Assembly (NCBI GenBank): GCA_902775135.1 | Contig: CACYKY010000010.1 | Location: 1 to 64,000 of the forward strand | Reading direction: 5' to 3' | From: an uncultured Bacteroidota bacterium | GTDB taxonomy: Bacteria > Bacteroidota > Bacteroidia > Bacteroidales > P3 | Length of the DNA: 64,000 bases | Shown: piece by piece, positions 1-7,647 of the stretch | Position numbering within the stretch: position 1 is the first letter of the stretch | Layout: each line of letters begins with the position of its first letter | Notes under the pieces: generated by a model | What the model was told of the DNA's origin: nothing | What the model saw: the letters and a program-made list of their open reading frames with translations, nothing else | Databases searched by the model: none | Position numbers and translations under genes: made by a program

Positions 1-47
1 AGATGAAGACACGTCAGCGAAGCTAAGTTCACTTGAACTATGTCGAG

Positions 48-182
48 ATGAAGGAGTGTAGACGTAGTCAAGATTTAATCGAACCCGCACCCGGACAAAT
101 CCCCGAAGGGGAAAAGGATGCCCAGAAGCATCAGTTGGAGATGATGGAGGGACTATTAAAACGTCTGAGGGGTGATAGCTAG
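48..182 (+). pseudogene. possible C-terminal gene remnant
   Basis: The frame is open from about position 27 to a TAG at 180-182. It gives a polar, helical-looking tail rich in Glu, Lys and Met with no domain I recognise. It lies just upstream of an IS3-like terminus, so it may be the end of a gene disrupted by that element. An internal ATG at 48 could start a 44-residue peptide, but there is no clear ribosome binding site. It could also be chance coding. Confidence 0.2.
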
Positions 183-204
183 GGGAAGGGACGGAGGGAT
201 GAAG

Positions 205-348
205 TGAACCCCAAAAGTTGGACGCAACTAAAAGGTTCACATGGAACACAGTTTAGAAGAGAAATTAGCAGCGATTAAGATGGTGGGGGAGGGGTGTGTG
301 GCGAATATCTGTAATCAGTTAATGAGAGCTTGGTTTCAGGAAAAATAA
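205..348 (+). mobile_element. IS3-family insertion sequence remnant (left end plus start of orfA)
   Basis: TGAACCCCAAAAGTTGGAC at 205-223 matches the usual left terminal repeat of IS3-family (IS150-like) elements. Eighteen bases later, an ATG at 241 opens a 35-residue frame ending at TAA 346-348. Its start (MEHSLEEKLAAIKMV) looks like the N-terminal helix of an OrfA helix-turn-helix protein. The rest of orfA, all of orfB and a right end are missing, so this is a dead fragment. It marks past transposition at the edge of the accessory region. Confidence 0.5.
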
Positions 349-388
349 AAAAAGGTTGTAGTGTTACAACCATTTCGATAAAATTTTG

Positions 389-396
389 TATCTTTG
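389..396 (+). promoter_or_regulatory. Bacteroidales-type -7 promoter box for the Fic gene
   Basis: TATCTTTG matches the TAnnTTTG -7 consensus of the Bacteroidota primary sigma factor and lies 28 bp before the start codon at 424. The -33 box is not well conserved at the expected spacing. Confidence 0.6.
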
Positions 397-423
397 CAGC
401 GTCGTAATAAAACGTAAAATAGT

Positions 424-1491
424 ATGAAGTATCTGAATATCAGGAAGGCACTGGAGGCCTGGCAGGCGCTGCAACCGCTGAAGGAGAAGGACAGGGTCAG
501 GCTGAGCCGCAGGTTTACCGTCGATTTCAACTATAACAGCAACCATATAGAGGGCAACACGCTGACCTACGGGCAGACCGAGATTCTGCTGCTGTTTGGC
601 AAGGTGATTGGCGAGGCCAACGTGAAGGATGTGCAGGAGATGACGGCCAGCAACGTGGGCCTTCGCATGATGACGGAGGAGGCTGCCGTGAAGGAGATGC
701 CGCTGACGCAGAATTTCATCCGCACGCTGCACAGGACGTTGCTGAGGGAGGACTACACGGTGTATAGAGACCTGCCGGGTGGCGTGCAAACAAGCTACAC
801 GGTGCATGCGGGAACATACAAGACGCGCCCCAACAGCGTGATAACCCGCTATGGCGACCGCTTCGAATACGCCTCGCCCGAGGAGACTCCCGGACTGATG
901 ACCGACTTGGTGGACTGGTACAACGCTGCCGAACGCGAGGGACGGCTGTCGCCCGTGGAGCTGGCTGCGCTGTTCCACTACCGCTACATCCGCATCCACC
1001 CCTTCGAGGACGGCAACGGACGTATCGCAAGGCTGATGGTGAACTTCATATTGAGTCGCCACGACTACCCGATGATTGTGGTGCGTAGCCGCAAGAAGAG
1101 CGAGTATCTGGAGGCATTGCATCAGGCGGATCTGTCTGTTGGACCTGTGCCCAGCGACGGTGCCCATGCGGAATTGAAGGACATCAAGCCTTTCATGAAA
1201 TATTTCAACGAGTTGGTGGCCACGGAGGTTTACAACGACGTGCTTTTTGTGAGCGAGAGGGACGAGAATGTGTGGTGGTACGACGGCGAGCGGATACAGT
1301 TCCGCACCCCCAATTACACGAAGATACTCAACGCCATGCTCACCCAGCCCACGCTGACCCTGGCCGACATGCGCGAGGTGACGGGCATCAGCATAGCCGC
1401 CATCCAGAAACTGCTCGACCAACTGACGGCAAAGAAATACGTGGAGCGTGCCGACAAAGACGGCGGCTGGCGGGTGTTTGTGACGCAATAA
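424..1491 (+). CDS. Fic family protein (protein adenylyltransferase) with N-terminal inhibitory motif
   Basis: Fic enzymes transfer AMP from ATP to a hydroxyl side chain of target proteins. The 355-residue product carries the complete catalytic motif HPFEDGNGRIAR at about 192-203, with His192 as catalytic base, Asp196 for the metal and Arg200/Arg203 for phosphate. An N-terminal helix has the inhibitory [S/T]xxxE[G/N] motif (Ser39, Glu43, Gly44), placing it with class II Fic proteins that are autoinhibited in cis. Residues from about 285 to the end look like a winged helix, with a helix-turn-helix near 310-335, as in many Fic-wHTH proteins. It has its own promoter and no adjacent antitoxin gene, consistent with internal inhibition. 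The target is unknown; a role in stress or phage response is inference. Confidence 0.93.
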   Translation: MKYLNIRKALEAWQALQPLKEKDRVRLSRRFTVDFNYNSNHIEGNTLTYGQTEILLLFGKVIGEANVKDVQEMTASNVGLRMMTEEAAVKEMPLTQNFIRTLHRTLLREDYTVYRDLPGGVQTSYTVHAGTYKTRPNSVITRYGDRFEYASPEETPGLMTDLVDWYNAAEREGRLSPVELAALFHYRYIRIHPFEDGNGRIARLMVNFILSRHDYPMIVVRSRKKSEYLEALHQADLSVGPVPSDGAHAELKDIKPFMKYFNELVATEVYNDVLFVSERDENVWWYDGERIQFRTPNYTKILNAMLTQPTLTLADMREVTGISIAAIQKLLDQLTAKKYVERADKDGGWRVFVTQ

Positions 1492-1693
1492 AATCAAGAA
1501 ATGACCAGCGAGAAAAATCAGAAGAATCAGGGGGACAGGAACTTTCATACATCCATTTATGCGCCTGAAATGTGCATGAATGAGGGAACAGTGCTATGCA
1601 GGTTAATAGTTAAAAGTGGGCGGGCTAATAGTTGCGAAAGAGGCAATAAATTCGGATGGAATTCGTTATTCAGACATAAGGTTATTTACTGAT

Positions 1694-2563
1694 ATGACGC
1701 AGAAACATAAAATACAGCTGTTTGAAGAAAAGAAAGTCCGCACCGCATGGGATGATGAGCAGGAGAAGTGGTACTTCTCCATCGTGGACGTGTGCGGTGT
1801 GCTCACTGATAGCGATTACCAAGCCGCCCGCAAGTACTGGAAAGTGCTGAAAGGCAGGTTGAAGAAAGAGGGGAATGAAACGGTAACAAATTGTTACCAG
1901 TTGAAAATGCTTGCGCCCGATAACAAAATGCGCTCAACGGATGTGGCTGATAATGAACAGCTTTTTCGTTTAGTGCAGAGCATCCCCTCGAAAAAGGCAG
2001 AGCCATTCAAGCAATGGATGGCTCAGGTTGCGGCCCAGCGTATCGACCAGATGCAAGACCCTGAGTTGAACTTCGAGCAGGCGTATGCAGACTATCGTCG
2101 TTTGGGTTATTCAGATAAATGGATTAACCAGCGGTTGCGCTCGATTGAGGTTCGTAAGGAGCTGACCGACGAGTGGGATAGGGCTGGCGTGACCGAAGGT
2201 CAACAATATGCTTCGTTGACGGACATCATCACCCGTGGCTGGAGCGGAAAGACCACCAGGCAGTACAAACACTACAAGGGCCTGAAGAAGGAGAATTTAC
2301 GCGACAATATGACAAACATTGAGTTGGCCTTGAATACATTGGCTGAAGCCTCGGTGACAGAAATCAGTAAATCCAAGAGTCCGAAGGGCTTCCGACAGAG
2401 TGCTGCTGTGGCTCGTGAAGGCAGTAAGATTGCGGGTGATGCACGTAAGCAGCTGGAGCAACGAGTTGGCCATACTGTCATTTCTCCCACGAAAGCGGCT
2501 GATTATCTGCCACCCGTGGATGATGTGCAAGCACTGCCGGAAGGCAAGGATAACGAGAAATGA
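1694..2563 (+). CDS. Bro-N domain protein (phage antirepressor / DinD-like)
   Basis: From the ATG at 1694 the product is 289 residues. The N-terminal third (KIQLFEEKKVRTAWDDEQ, then WYFSIVDVCGVLT) resembles the BRO-N DNA-binding domain of phage antirepressors. The middle and C-terminal parts resemble the DinD-like extension common in Bacteroidales copies. A frame continues upstream to 1616, but the 1694 start fits the family better. Such proteins occur in prophages and integrative elements and regulate transcription. It is followed after 10 bp by the FRG-domain gene, suggesting one transcript. The 1492-1693 stretch before it holds nothing I can support. Exact function is unknown. Confidence 0.75.
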   Translation: MTQKHKIQLFEEKKVRTAWDDEQEKWYFSIVDVCGVLTDSDYQAARKYWKVLKGRLKKEGNETVTNCYQLKMLAPDNKMRSTDVADNEQLFRLVQSIPSKKAEPFKQWMAQVAAQRIDQMQDPELNFEQAYADYRRLGYSDKWINQRLRSIEVRKELTDEWDRAGVTEGQQYASLTDIITRGWSGKTTRQYKHYKGLKKENLRDNMTNIELALNTLAEASVTEISKSKSPKGFRQSAAVAREGSKIAGDARKQLEQRVGHTVISPTKAADYLPPVDDVQALPEGKDNEK

Positions 2564-2573
2564 TAACAAAACA

Positions 2574-3206
2574 ATGACACTGGAGGAGGTAAGGCAAGCA
2601 ATCGAAGAAGCAAGGCTAAAGCGAGACTTCACACAGGAGTTGACTCCGGCCAACAAAGATTTTTTGTCAAGGAGGAACGGCACATACGAGGCCGTGCTGA
2701 CTGGGAAAGGTAATGAGAAATGTATGATTCCTGAAGTCAGTGTTTTACATTTCCTATATCGAGGACAGAACGAAGAGGTGAAGCCTTGTATTCCTACGCT
2801 ATACAGGGGAGAGCCAAACGATGCCCAGGTGTTCCTGCAACGGATGAGGCTGGTGGCGTTTGAGCGCTTGCTGAAGAGCCACCCGGTGGTGACTCGGTTC
2901 TTCAACAAGCATCATTTCCTTGTTGATGTGGAGGGATTGGCACAACACTATGGTCTGAAGACAGAGGTGCTTGACCTGACAAGCAGTCTGGACGTAGCGC
3001 TGTTTTTCGCCACCTGTAAATATGATAAGACCACCGACAAATATGACTATTACCACGAAGCAGGGGAACATAGTGGAGTGTTGTATGTGTTTGACCCGGT
3101 GTGTGATAATGAACCTACGCCTCCGCAGCATATCGATAAATATATGCAGGGGAACATCACTCCCATCGGGCTCCAGGAGGGACTTCAGTTTTTGGTCTTC
3201 CTTTAG
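2574..3206 (+). pseudogene. FRG-domain protein, C-terminally truncated
   Basis: The FRG domain is named for its Phe-Arg-Gly motif and often sits in accessory or defence loci; its activity is not settled. Here YRGQ appears near residue 63, followed by EGLAQHYGLKTEVLDLTSSLDVALFFA, all typical of the family. After the family-like GNITPIGLQ the frame runs into about ten unrelated residues and stops. Full-length relatives continue there with a Pro/Arg-rich segment. The break lies at about 3176-3195, where the sequence becomes the antisense of the next gene, so a deletion has removed the end of both. The gene starts 10 bp after the Bro-N gene and is probably co-transcribed. Whether the truncated protein is active is doubtful. 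Confidence 0.72.
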
Positions 3207-3350
3207 TTTTGATGTCTCAAAATCCCGTCTGAGATTCTCCAGACAGTCCAAGGCTTTGTGACAAGCTTCGATATCTATCAGGGAATCGGCACTTATGAGG
3301 GAACCAAGTACGAAGTAGAGCATGTCGGCTTCGTGGAGTTTGTTGATCAT
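2799..3350 (-). pseudogene. hypothetical protein truncated at a deletion junction (hybrid frame)
   Basis: This leftward frame starts with ATG overlapping the stop of the 95-residue gene (ATGA), a layout typical of translational coupling. Its first 55 or so residues (MINKLHEADMLYFVLGSL onwards) look like a real helical protein. From about residue 55 the frame is only the antisense of the FRG gene and has no protein-like character. I read it as the 5' part of a third gene of the small leftward operon, cut off by the deletion that also truncated the FRG gene. No family recognised. Confidence 0.45.
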
Positions 3351-3634
3351 ATTTTCATTCCTTTCTCGTCAATCCAGTATTTGGCCTCGCCTTTGGGGGC
3401 TTCATCCAGCCACCAAGAGAGTTCGTTTCCAACTCCTTCGATGTCTTCAACGCCAAACATCATGTTGAATGCCGCGTAGACGGCATCCCAGAGAGGTGAG
3501 ATGTAGAAGGGCGGGTACTGACCTTGGTCATCATCCCAAATGAACGTGAAGGCTTTGTTGACGTTCTTTTCTTTTTCCTGCGCCTTCTCGATGGCAGCAA
3601 TGAATTCTTTGAATTGTTCGCGGGTAGGTGTCAT
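3347..3634 (-). CDS. hypothetical small acidic protein, phage or island type
   Basis: The product is 95 residues, acidic, with a charged helical start (about 1-27) and an aromatic-rich second half (IWDDDQGQYPPFYISPLW, then ELSWWLDEAP). No signal peptide or membrane segment is visible. It is the middle gene of a three-gene leftward set: 29 bp separate it from the upstream gene and it overlaps the next by ATGA. I do not recognise the family. Size, composition and context fit a phage or mobile-element accessory gene, possibly an immunity or inhibitor protein, but that is a guess. Confidence 0.6.
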   Translation of the reverse strand: MTPTREQFKEFIAAIEKAQEKEKNVNKAFTFIWDDDQGQYPPFYISPLWDAVYAAFNMMFGVEDIEGVGNELSWWLDEAPKGEAKYWIDEKGMKI

Positions 3635-3663
3635 AAGTTGTGTGTAAATCTGTTGTTAATTAT

Positions 3664-4359
3664 TTAGCTGGCATAAAAGACGAGGCGGATTGATGAGTCG
3701 TAGCACCAGTCGTTGGTCAGGAATTCGTGGATGAGGGCGATGCCGGAGACGAACTGCTTTAGACAGATAATGGAATCCAATTCTTCGTTCATGTAGTAGT
3801 CCAACATTTCTTCTATTTCGTTGTAATCATCTGCATCGTCCTTTTTCGTCGGTATCTTCATGTTTCCTGAAACAGCAGCGAGAATTGCATCCAGTTTGTC
3901 GGAGATGTCACGGGAAAACTGCTTGGAGTGCTCTTTCAGTATATCAGACTTGCATTTCTCCAAGCTTTTGTCCAGAAAGGATTCCAGTTCGGAGAGATAG
4001 CACCAGGATTTCCCCCAGCGCCAGTCTCGCCCAAAGAGAAAGTCATTGTCTTTTGAATCAATTTTTTGCTGGACCTTGTCGAACATCTCCTTCAGCTCGG
4101 GACTGAGGTCGTCGGGAAAGCCTCTGTCGTTGAAAGGAGCATCATGACTGGCCAATAAATCCCGCACGTCGCCCTGGCGCGCGAGGGTGAACATCCGGTT
4201 CATCGTCACTCCACCAATCCCAATGGTGTGGTTGTCGTCTGCTGATTCTCCGCTGTAGGTGTGGCCCACAAATGAAAGTGGAACGGCGGCTTCGAGCAGA
4301 TGCCACTGTGAATCGCTCTTTTTCTTGAATTCGATAAAGATGCTACTGTAGGTTCCCAT
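3664..4359 (-). CDS. hypothetical protein, phage or island type
   Basis: I chose the ATG at 4359 over the further one at 4404 because the product then starts MGTYSSIFIEFKKK, which looks like a folded beta-strand start. That gives 231 residues. It is soluble, acidic, with a central charged helical region (about 85-190) and a Trp-rich stretch GRDWRWGKSWCYL. It ends in strand-like RLVFYAS. It is the first gene of the small leftward operon. I do not recognise the family; phage or integrative-element origin is inferred from the neighbours. Confidence 0.6.
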   Translation of the reverse strand: MGTYSSIFIEFKKKSDSQWHLLEAAVPLSFVGHTYSGESADDNHTIGIGGVTMNRMFTLARQGDVRDLLASHDAPFNDRGFPDDLSPELKEMFDKVQQKIDSKDNDFLFGRDWRWGKSWCYLSELESFLDKSLEKCKSDILKEHSKQFSRDISDKLDAILAAVSGNMKIPTKKDDADDYNEIEEMLDYYMNEELDSIICLKQFVSGIALIHEFLTNDWCYDSSIRLVFYAS

Positions 4360-4459
4360 AACTATAGTTGTTTTGTTTTTTAATGGCACTCTTATAGTAT
4401 GCAATAAAGGGAAATGTTACATACGGAAGGCTTTTTAATTTGGCTATGTCGATAAAAGT

Positions 4460-4877
4460 ACGTGGAAATCAGGTTGGCCGACGAATGTGCGAAAACGCAC
4501 AACCGAAAGGGGTGCGGGGCGGCATCGTCGGCATTGGGCTGGGGGGGGCGATATCAAGCGCTTAAAGAATGGATACAATATGATGGGTTTGTGATGGACG
4601 AAACAGGCGTATACACAGTGGCGGAGATGCTGCGGTGCGAGGTGTCGCTGTTCCCCGGATGCGTGTGGCGTATGCTATCGCCGCCACATTTACCGCCAAG
4701 ACAGGCCTCTCGCTGTTCCTGCAGCTCAGCCAGCAGGATGCCGACAAATACGACGAGGAGGCTTGCCGTAGGATGCTCGACTACTGCTATGCACATACCA
4801 ATGGGCAGGTGTCGCTCGGCACCATAGTCTATCTGGCAAGACGGGTTGGGTGGCAGAGGGGCGGATTTGATTTCTGA
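4460..4877 (+). pseudogene. degraded ORF with a likely frameshift
   Basis: Two overlapping frames each look protein-like over part of their length. The first gives ALKEWIQYDGFVMDETGVY to about 4660. The second, from about 4660 to TGA 4875-4877, gives AYAIAATFTAKTGLSLFL followed by a charged helical tail. Joined by one frameshift near 4655-4665 they would make a single polypeptide. No family recognised. A G-tract at 4541-4548 nearby is a plausible indel site. Confidence 0.3.
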
Positions 4878-4917
4878 ATTCTAAATTCTAATTTCTAAGT
4901 GGGCTGGCGCGGGATTT

Positions 4918-4954
4918 GGGGGTTTGACCACGAATCACACTAATCTAACGAATT
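4918..4954. repeat. dispersed repeat A, copy 1
   Basis: GGGGGTTTGACCACGAATCA and the following bases to 4954 recur almost unchanged at 13182-13217. It lies in the gene-free stretch 4878-5202. Confidence 0.7.
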
Positions 4955-4971
4955 GAGGACATCTGTTATGT

Positions 4972-5031
4972 GCCCCTTACAGGGGCGGGGGTATGAGACG
5001 GGGACCTAGTTTACACAGGGCCGAGGCCCTG
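4972..5031. repeat. REP-like palindromes, solo copy
   Basis: GCCCCTTACAGGGGC at 4972-4986 is a variant of the GCCCC-N3-GGGGC palindrome that flanks the transposase at 23.1 kb. A second perfect palindrome, CAGGGCCGAGGCCCTG, lies at 5016-5031. Together they form a twin-hairpin unit without a neighbouring transposase. Confidence 0.55.
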
Positions 5032-5072
5032 TGCTGGGTTATGTTGCCATTTCAGGGCATTATTTTTAGTTT

Positions 5073-5110
5073 GCTCCATTAAGTCGCAGGCTGTGACCGG
5101 AGGTCAAGCA
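5073..5110. repeat. dispersed repeat B, copy 1
   Basis: A 38-bp stretch starting GCTCCATTAAGTCGCAGG recurs with few changes at 13016-13053. Confidence 0.7.
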
Positions 5111-5164
5111 GAATAGATAATAGTTGGTTTGTCATCAGTGAGAAGCGGGGGCAGCGAGGGGGGT

Positions 5165-5198
5165 GAAAAAAAGGAAGCACCCTTTGTGGGGGGTGCTT
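5165..5198 (-). terminator. intrinsic terminator of tRNA-Gln
   Basis: Read leftward, AAGCACCC (from 5198) pairs with GGGTGCTT (5182-5175), followed by a run of T. It lies 5 bp beyond the tRNA. Confidence 0.85.
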
Positions 5199-5202
5199 CT
5201 TG

Positions 5203-5273
5203 TTGTCCTACCTGGATTCGAACCAAGACAAGCTGATCCAGAGTCAGATGTGCTACCGTTACACCATAGGACA
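5203..5273 (-). tRNA. tRNA-Gln (anticodon CUG)
   Basis: Read leftward, the sequence folds as a cloverleaf: acceptor TGTCCTA/TAGGACA, D-stem GTG/CAC, anticodon loop CTCTGGA (anticodon CTG) and T-arm CTTGG-TTCGAAT-CCAGG, with discriminator A. CCA is not encoded. The top pair of the anticodon stem is a T-C mismatch. It decodes CAG. It sits at the boundary between the accessory region (1-5 kb) and conserved genes, as expected if tRNA-associated integration formed that region. Confidence 0.9.
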
Positions 5274-5275
5274 AT

Positions 5276-5309
5276 TTTAATTGAAAATTGAGAATTGAAA
5301 ATTGAAATT
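5276..5309. repeat. short AT-rich heptad repeat
   Basis: About four 7-bp units of the AATTGAA/AAATTGA type lie immediately upstream of the tRNA gene. They are of the same kind as the longer array at 7648-7728. Confidence 0.55.
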
Positions 5310-5484
5310 CCTATCTCAAAATCCAGCTTCCTTAACTCTGAAAGCGGGTGCAAAAGTACAACCTTTTTTGGAATTGACAAAATTTTTTTTCAATCGGGCG
5401 CCTGTTTCTGCGCTTAAAGTGCAAAATTACAAATATTTGCCGTTGCTAAATTTTTCATTGCCGGATGGGGCTGCGGCTGCTTTT

Positions 5485-6636
5485 TTACTCGTCGGAGAGG
5501 GTGAATTTCACCGGAAGATTGAATTGTACGCGCACCGTTTCGCCGCGGAGTTTGCCGGGAATCCAGCGGGGCATCATCCTCACCACGCGGATGGCCTCGG
5601 CGCCGCATCCGCCACCGATGTCGCGCAGGAGGCGTGGGTTGGAGATGCTGCCGTCCTTCTCCACGACGAAGGTGACATATACCTTGCCGGTGATGCCGTT
5701 GTCCCTGGCCTGCTGGGGATAGCGGATGTTCTCTTTCAGGAAAGCATACAGGGCGTCCATCCCGCCGGGGTACTGCGGCTCTTCGTCCACAACCACAAAC
5801 GCCGCGGACTCCTCGCCCTCGTCGACATACACCTCGTCGATTACTTGGAGATCGCCTCCGGCGACGGCCAGCGCCATGAAGGGTATGGAGACCGTGACGA
5901 TCGACGCCACGGGTCCTTTGCCGGGGATGCCGGCGGGCTTCCACTGGGGCATGGTGTTGATGAGGCGACGGGCCTCGTTGTTGCAGCCCTCGAGGCCTTT
6001 GAGGATGCGGTAGCCCGACACGTGGCCGTCGCTTTCGATGCGCAGCGCCGCCACCACCTCGCCCACCACGCCGCTCTCCTGGAGCTGCGACGGGATCCGG
6101 GTGTGGCGGTCGATCCAGCGGGAGAGCTCTCGCTGTCCGCCGGGGAACTCCGCTTTGACGGGCGTGTCGGAATAGTAGCCGTCGTAGAAGGGGTCGGCGG
6201 AGGCGTCCTTGGGTGCGGGGAACTCCTCGGGGTAGTTGGGGTCGCCGAACTCCACGATGCCTTCGAGTTCGGGAAGGAGTGAGTCGGGGTAGGGTGGCGG
6301 CGGCGGGATGAGGGTGTCGTCCGGCCCCATTTCCTCGAAGACTTCGTCGGGCGGCAGGCTGTCGGCGTTCACCAGGGGGCCGTTCTGATTGGTGTTGCAG
6401 GCCGCCAGCGAGAGGCTGAGGCCGGCTACGGTGGCGGCCTTGCCGAGTCTGAGGCGGCTGGCCAGCGACTGCTCGAGGTAGCGCACCTCGGCCTCGCAGC
6501 GCGGACAGGTCCCGCGGCAGGGGCCCTCGTAGGTGCATTCCCGCTGGGGCAGCGGGATGCCATTCTCCTCGGCGATGTGCTGTCGCACGGCCTTGAGCTG
6601 CTTGCAGATGTTCTTTCCTCGGTATGACGATTTCAT
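5485..6636 (-). CDS. TonB-like energy transducer with two TonB C-terminal domains
   Basis: TonB proteins pass energy from the inner-membrane ExbB-ExbD motor to outer-membrane receptors. This 383-residue protein has two TonB C-terminal domains in tandem, at about 160-255 (from AEFPGGQRELSRWI) and 290-378 (from PQYPGGMDALYAFL), each with the PGG start and the conserved GxVxxxFxVxxDG strand. The N-terminal 65 residues are basic and Cys-rich (Cys11, Cys34, Cys40, Cys44, Cys47), a pattern that could bind zinc. A hydrophobic segment follows at about 65-80, ending in a lipobox-like LAAC, then a Pro/Glu-rich linker suited to spanning the periplasm. No exbB or exbD is adjacent. It may be a dedicated or regulatory TonB. 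Confidence 0.85.
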   Translation of the reverse strand: MKSSYRGKNICKQLKAVRQHIAEENGIPLPQRECTYEGPCRGTCPRCEAEVRYLEQSLASRLRLGKAATVAGLSLSLAACNTNQNGPLVNADSLPPDEVFEEMGPDDTLIPPPPPYPDSLLPELEGIVEFGDPNYPEEFPAPKDASADPFYDGYYSDTPVKAEFPGGQRELSRWIDRHTRIPSQLQESGVVGEVVAALRIESDGHVSGYRILKGLEGCNNEARRLINTMPQWKPAGIPGKGPVASIVTVSIPFMALAVAGGDLQVIDEVYVDEGEESAAFVVVDEEPQYPGGMDALYAFLKENIRYPQQARDNGITGKVYVTFVVEKDGSISNPRLLRDIGGGCGAEAIRVVRMMPRWIPGKLRGETVRVQFNLPVKFTLSDE

Positions 6637-6732
6637 AGAGCAAGAAATTGTGGTGGTTTCTATATACTATTATAACAAGGAAAAGGACAAAATACTACCG
6701 GAGGGGCGGGGATATTAGGATTTTTTAACTTT

Positions 6733-7641
6733 TTAGAACTTGACGATGTCGATGAGGCGTACGCCGTCGAGCCAGACGGCGATGCAACCCACGGCGCCGA
6801 GGTCGCCGGCGGCCTCCCAGTTGTCGATGGGCTGGAGGGTGCGGGCGTCGACGATCTCGAAGTATTCGGGCTCGAACTTCAGTCCGTCGGGGCAGAGGGA
6901 GGGGTTCACCTCGTGGAACGAGGCCAGGGTGTCGAGGACCCACTCCTTCACGTCGTCGACATCCTCGAACTCGGCCATCTCGGCGGCCTGCTCGAGGGTG
7001 GCGTTGATAGTGGGGGCGATGGCGCGGGCGGCGGGGGAGAGGCGCATATTGCGGCTGGAGAGCGCGAGGCCGTCGTCGGCACGCACGATGGGGCAGGGGA
7101 CGAGCTCGATGGGGTATTTGATCTGCTCGAGGAGGGCGCGGATGACGGCGATCTGCTGGTAGTCCTTCTCGCCGAAGTAGGCGCGGCGGGGCTGGGCGAG
7201 GTCGAAGAGGCGGCGCACCACGACGGCGACGCCGGAGAAGTGGCCGGGACGGCGTGGGCCTTCCATCACCTCCTCGACGGGACCGAAGTGGTAGACCTCC
7301 TTGGGCTCGCCCTGGGGGTACATCTCCTCGACGGAGGGGGTGAAAGCCAGCAGCTCCTGGGCCTTGCGGCCTTCCATGCGGCTGATGAGTCCGGCGATGA
7401 GGTCCAGGTCGGCCTCGATGGTGCGGGGGTATTTTTCCAAGTCCTCCTTGTTGTTGAACTGGATGGGGTTGACGAAGAGGGAGACGACGACGAAGTCGTT
7501 CTCCTTGAGGGCGCGCTCGATGAGCGAGAGGTGGCCCTCGTGGAGGGCGCCCATGGTGGGCACAAGGCCTATCTCGAGATTCTGTTTTTTTGCTGCGTTC
7601 ACGGCCTGCTGGAGGTCGGCGGCTTTGGTGATCTGTTTCAT
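6733..7641 (-). CDS. panC: pantothenate synthetase
   Basis: PanC joins D-pantoate and beta-alanine with ATP to make pantothenate (vitamin B5), in the cytoplasm, on the route to coenzyme A. The 302-residue product has the nucleotidyl-transferase motif PTMGALHEGH near residue 28, the VNPIQF pantoate-binding segment, GEKDYQQ and LSSRN, all in order. It is slightly longer than the typical 280 residues because of inserts near 100-115. It is last in a leftward set tsaC, YvlD-like, panC. panB and panD are not in the window. An array of AT-rich 7-bp repeats fills the gap upstream. Confidence 0.96.
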   Translation of the reverse strand: MKQITKAADLQQAVNAAKKQNLEIGLVPTMGALHEGHLSLIERALKENDFVVVSLFVNPIQFNNKEDLEKYPRTIEADLDLIAGLISRMEGRKAQELLAFTPSVEEMYPQGEPKEVYHFGPVEEVMEGPRRPGHFSGVAVVVRRLFDLAQPRRAYFGEKDYQQIAVIRALLEQIKYPIELVPCPIVRADDGLALSSRNMRLSPAARAIAPTINATLEQAAEMAEFEDVDDVKEWVLDTLASFHEVNPSLCPDGLKFEPEYFEIVDARTLQPIDNWEAAGDLGAVGCIAVWLDGVRLIDIVKF

Positions 7642-7647
7642 ATCTTA

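Noticed and set aside
364-1548. 394-codon frame antisense to the Fic gene
   Set aside because: The plus strand has the full Fic motif and a promoter; this frame has neither.
1501-1692. 63-residue ORF between the Fic and Bro-N genes
   Set aside because: No domain, no binding site, not protein-like in composition.
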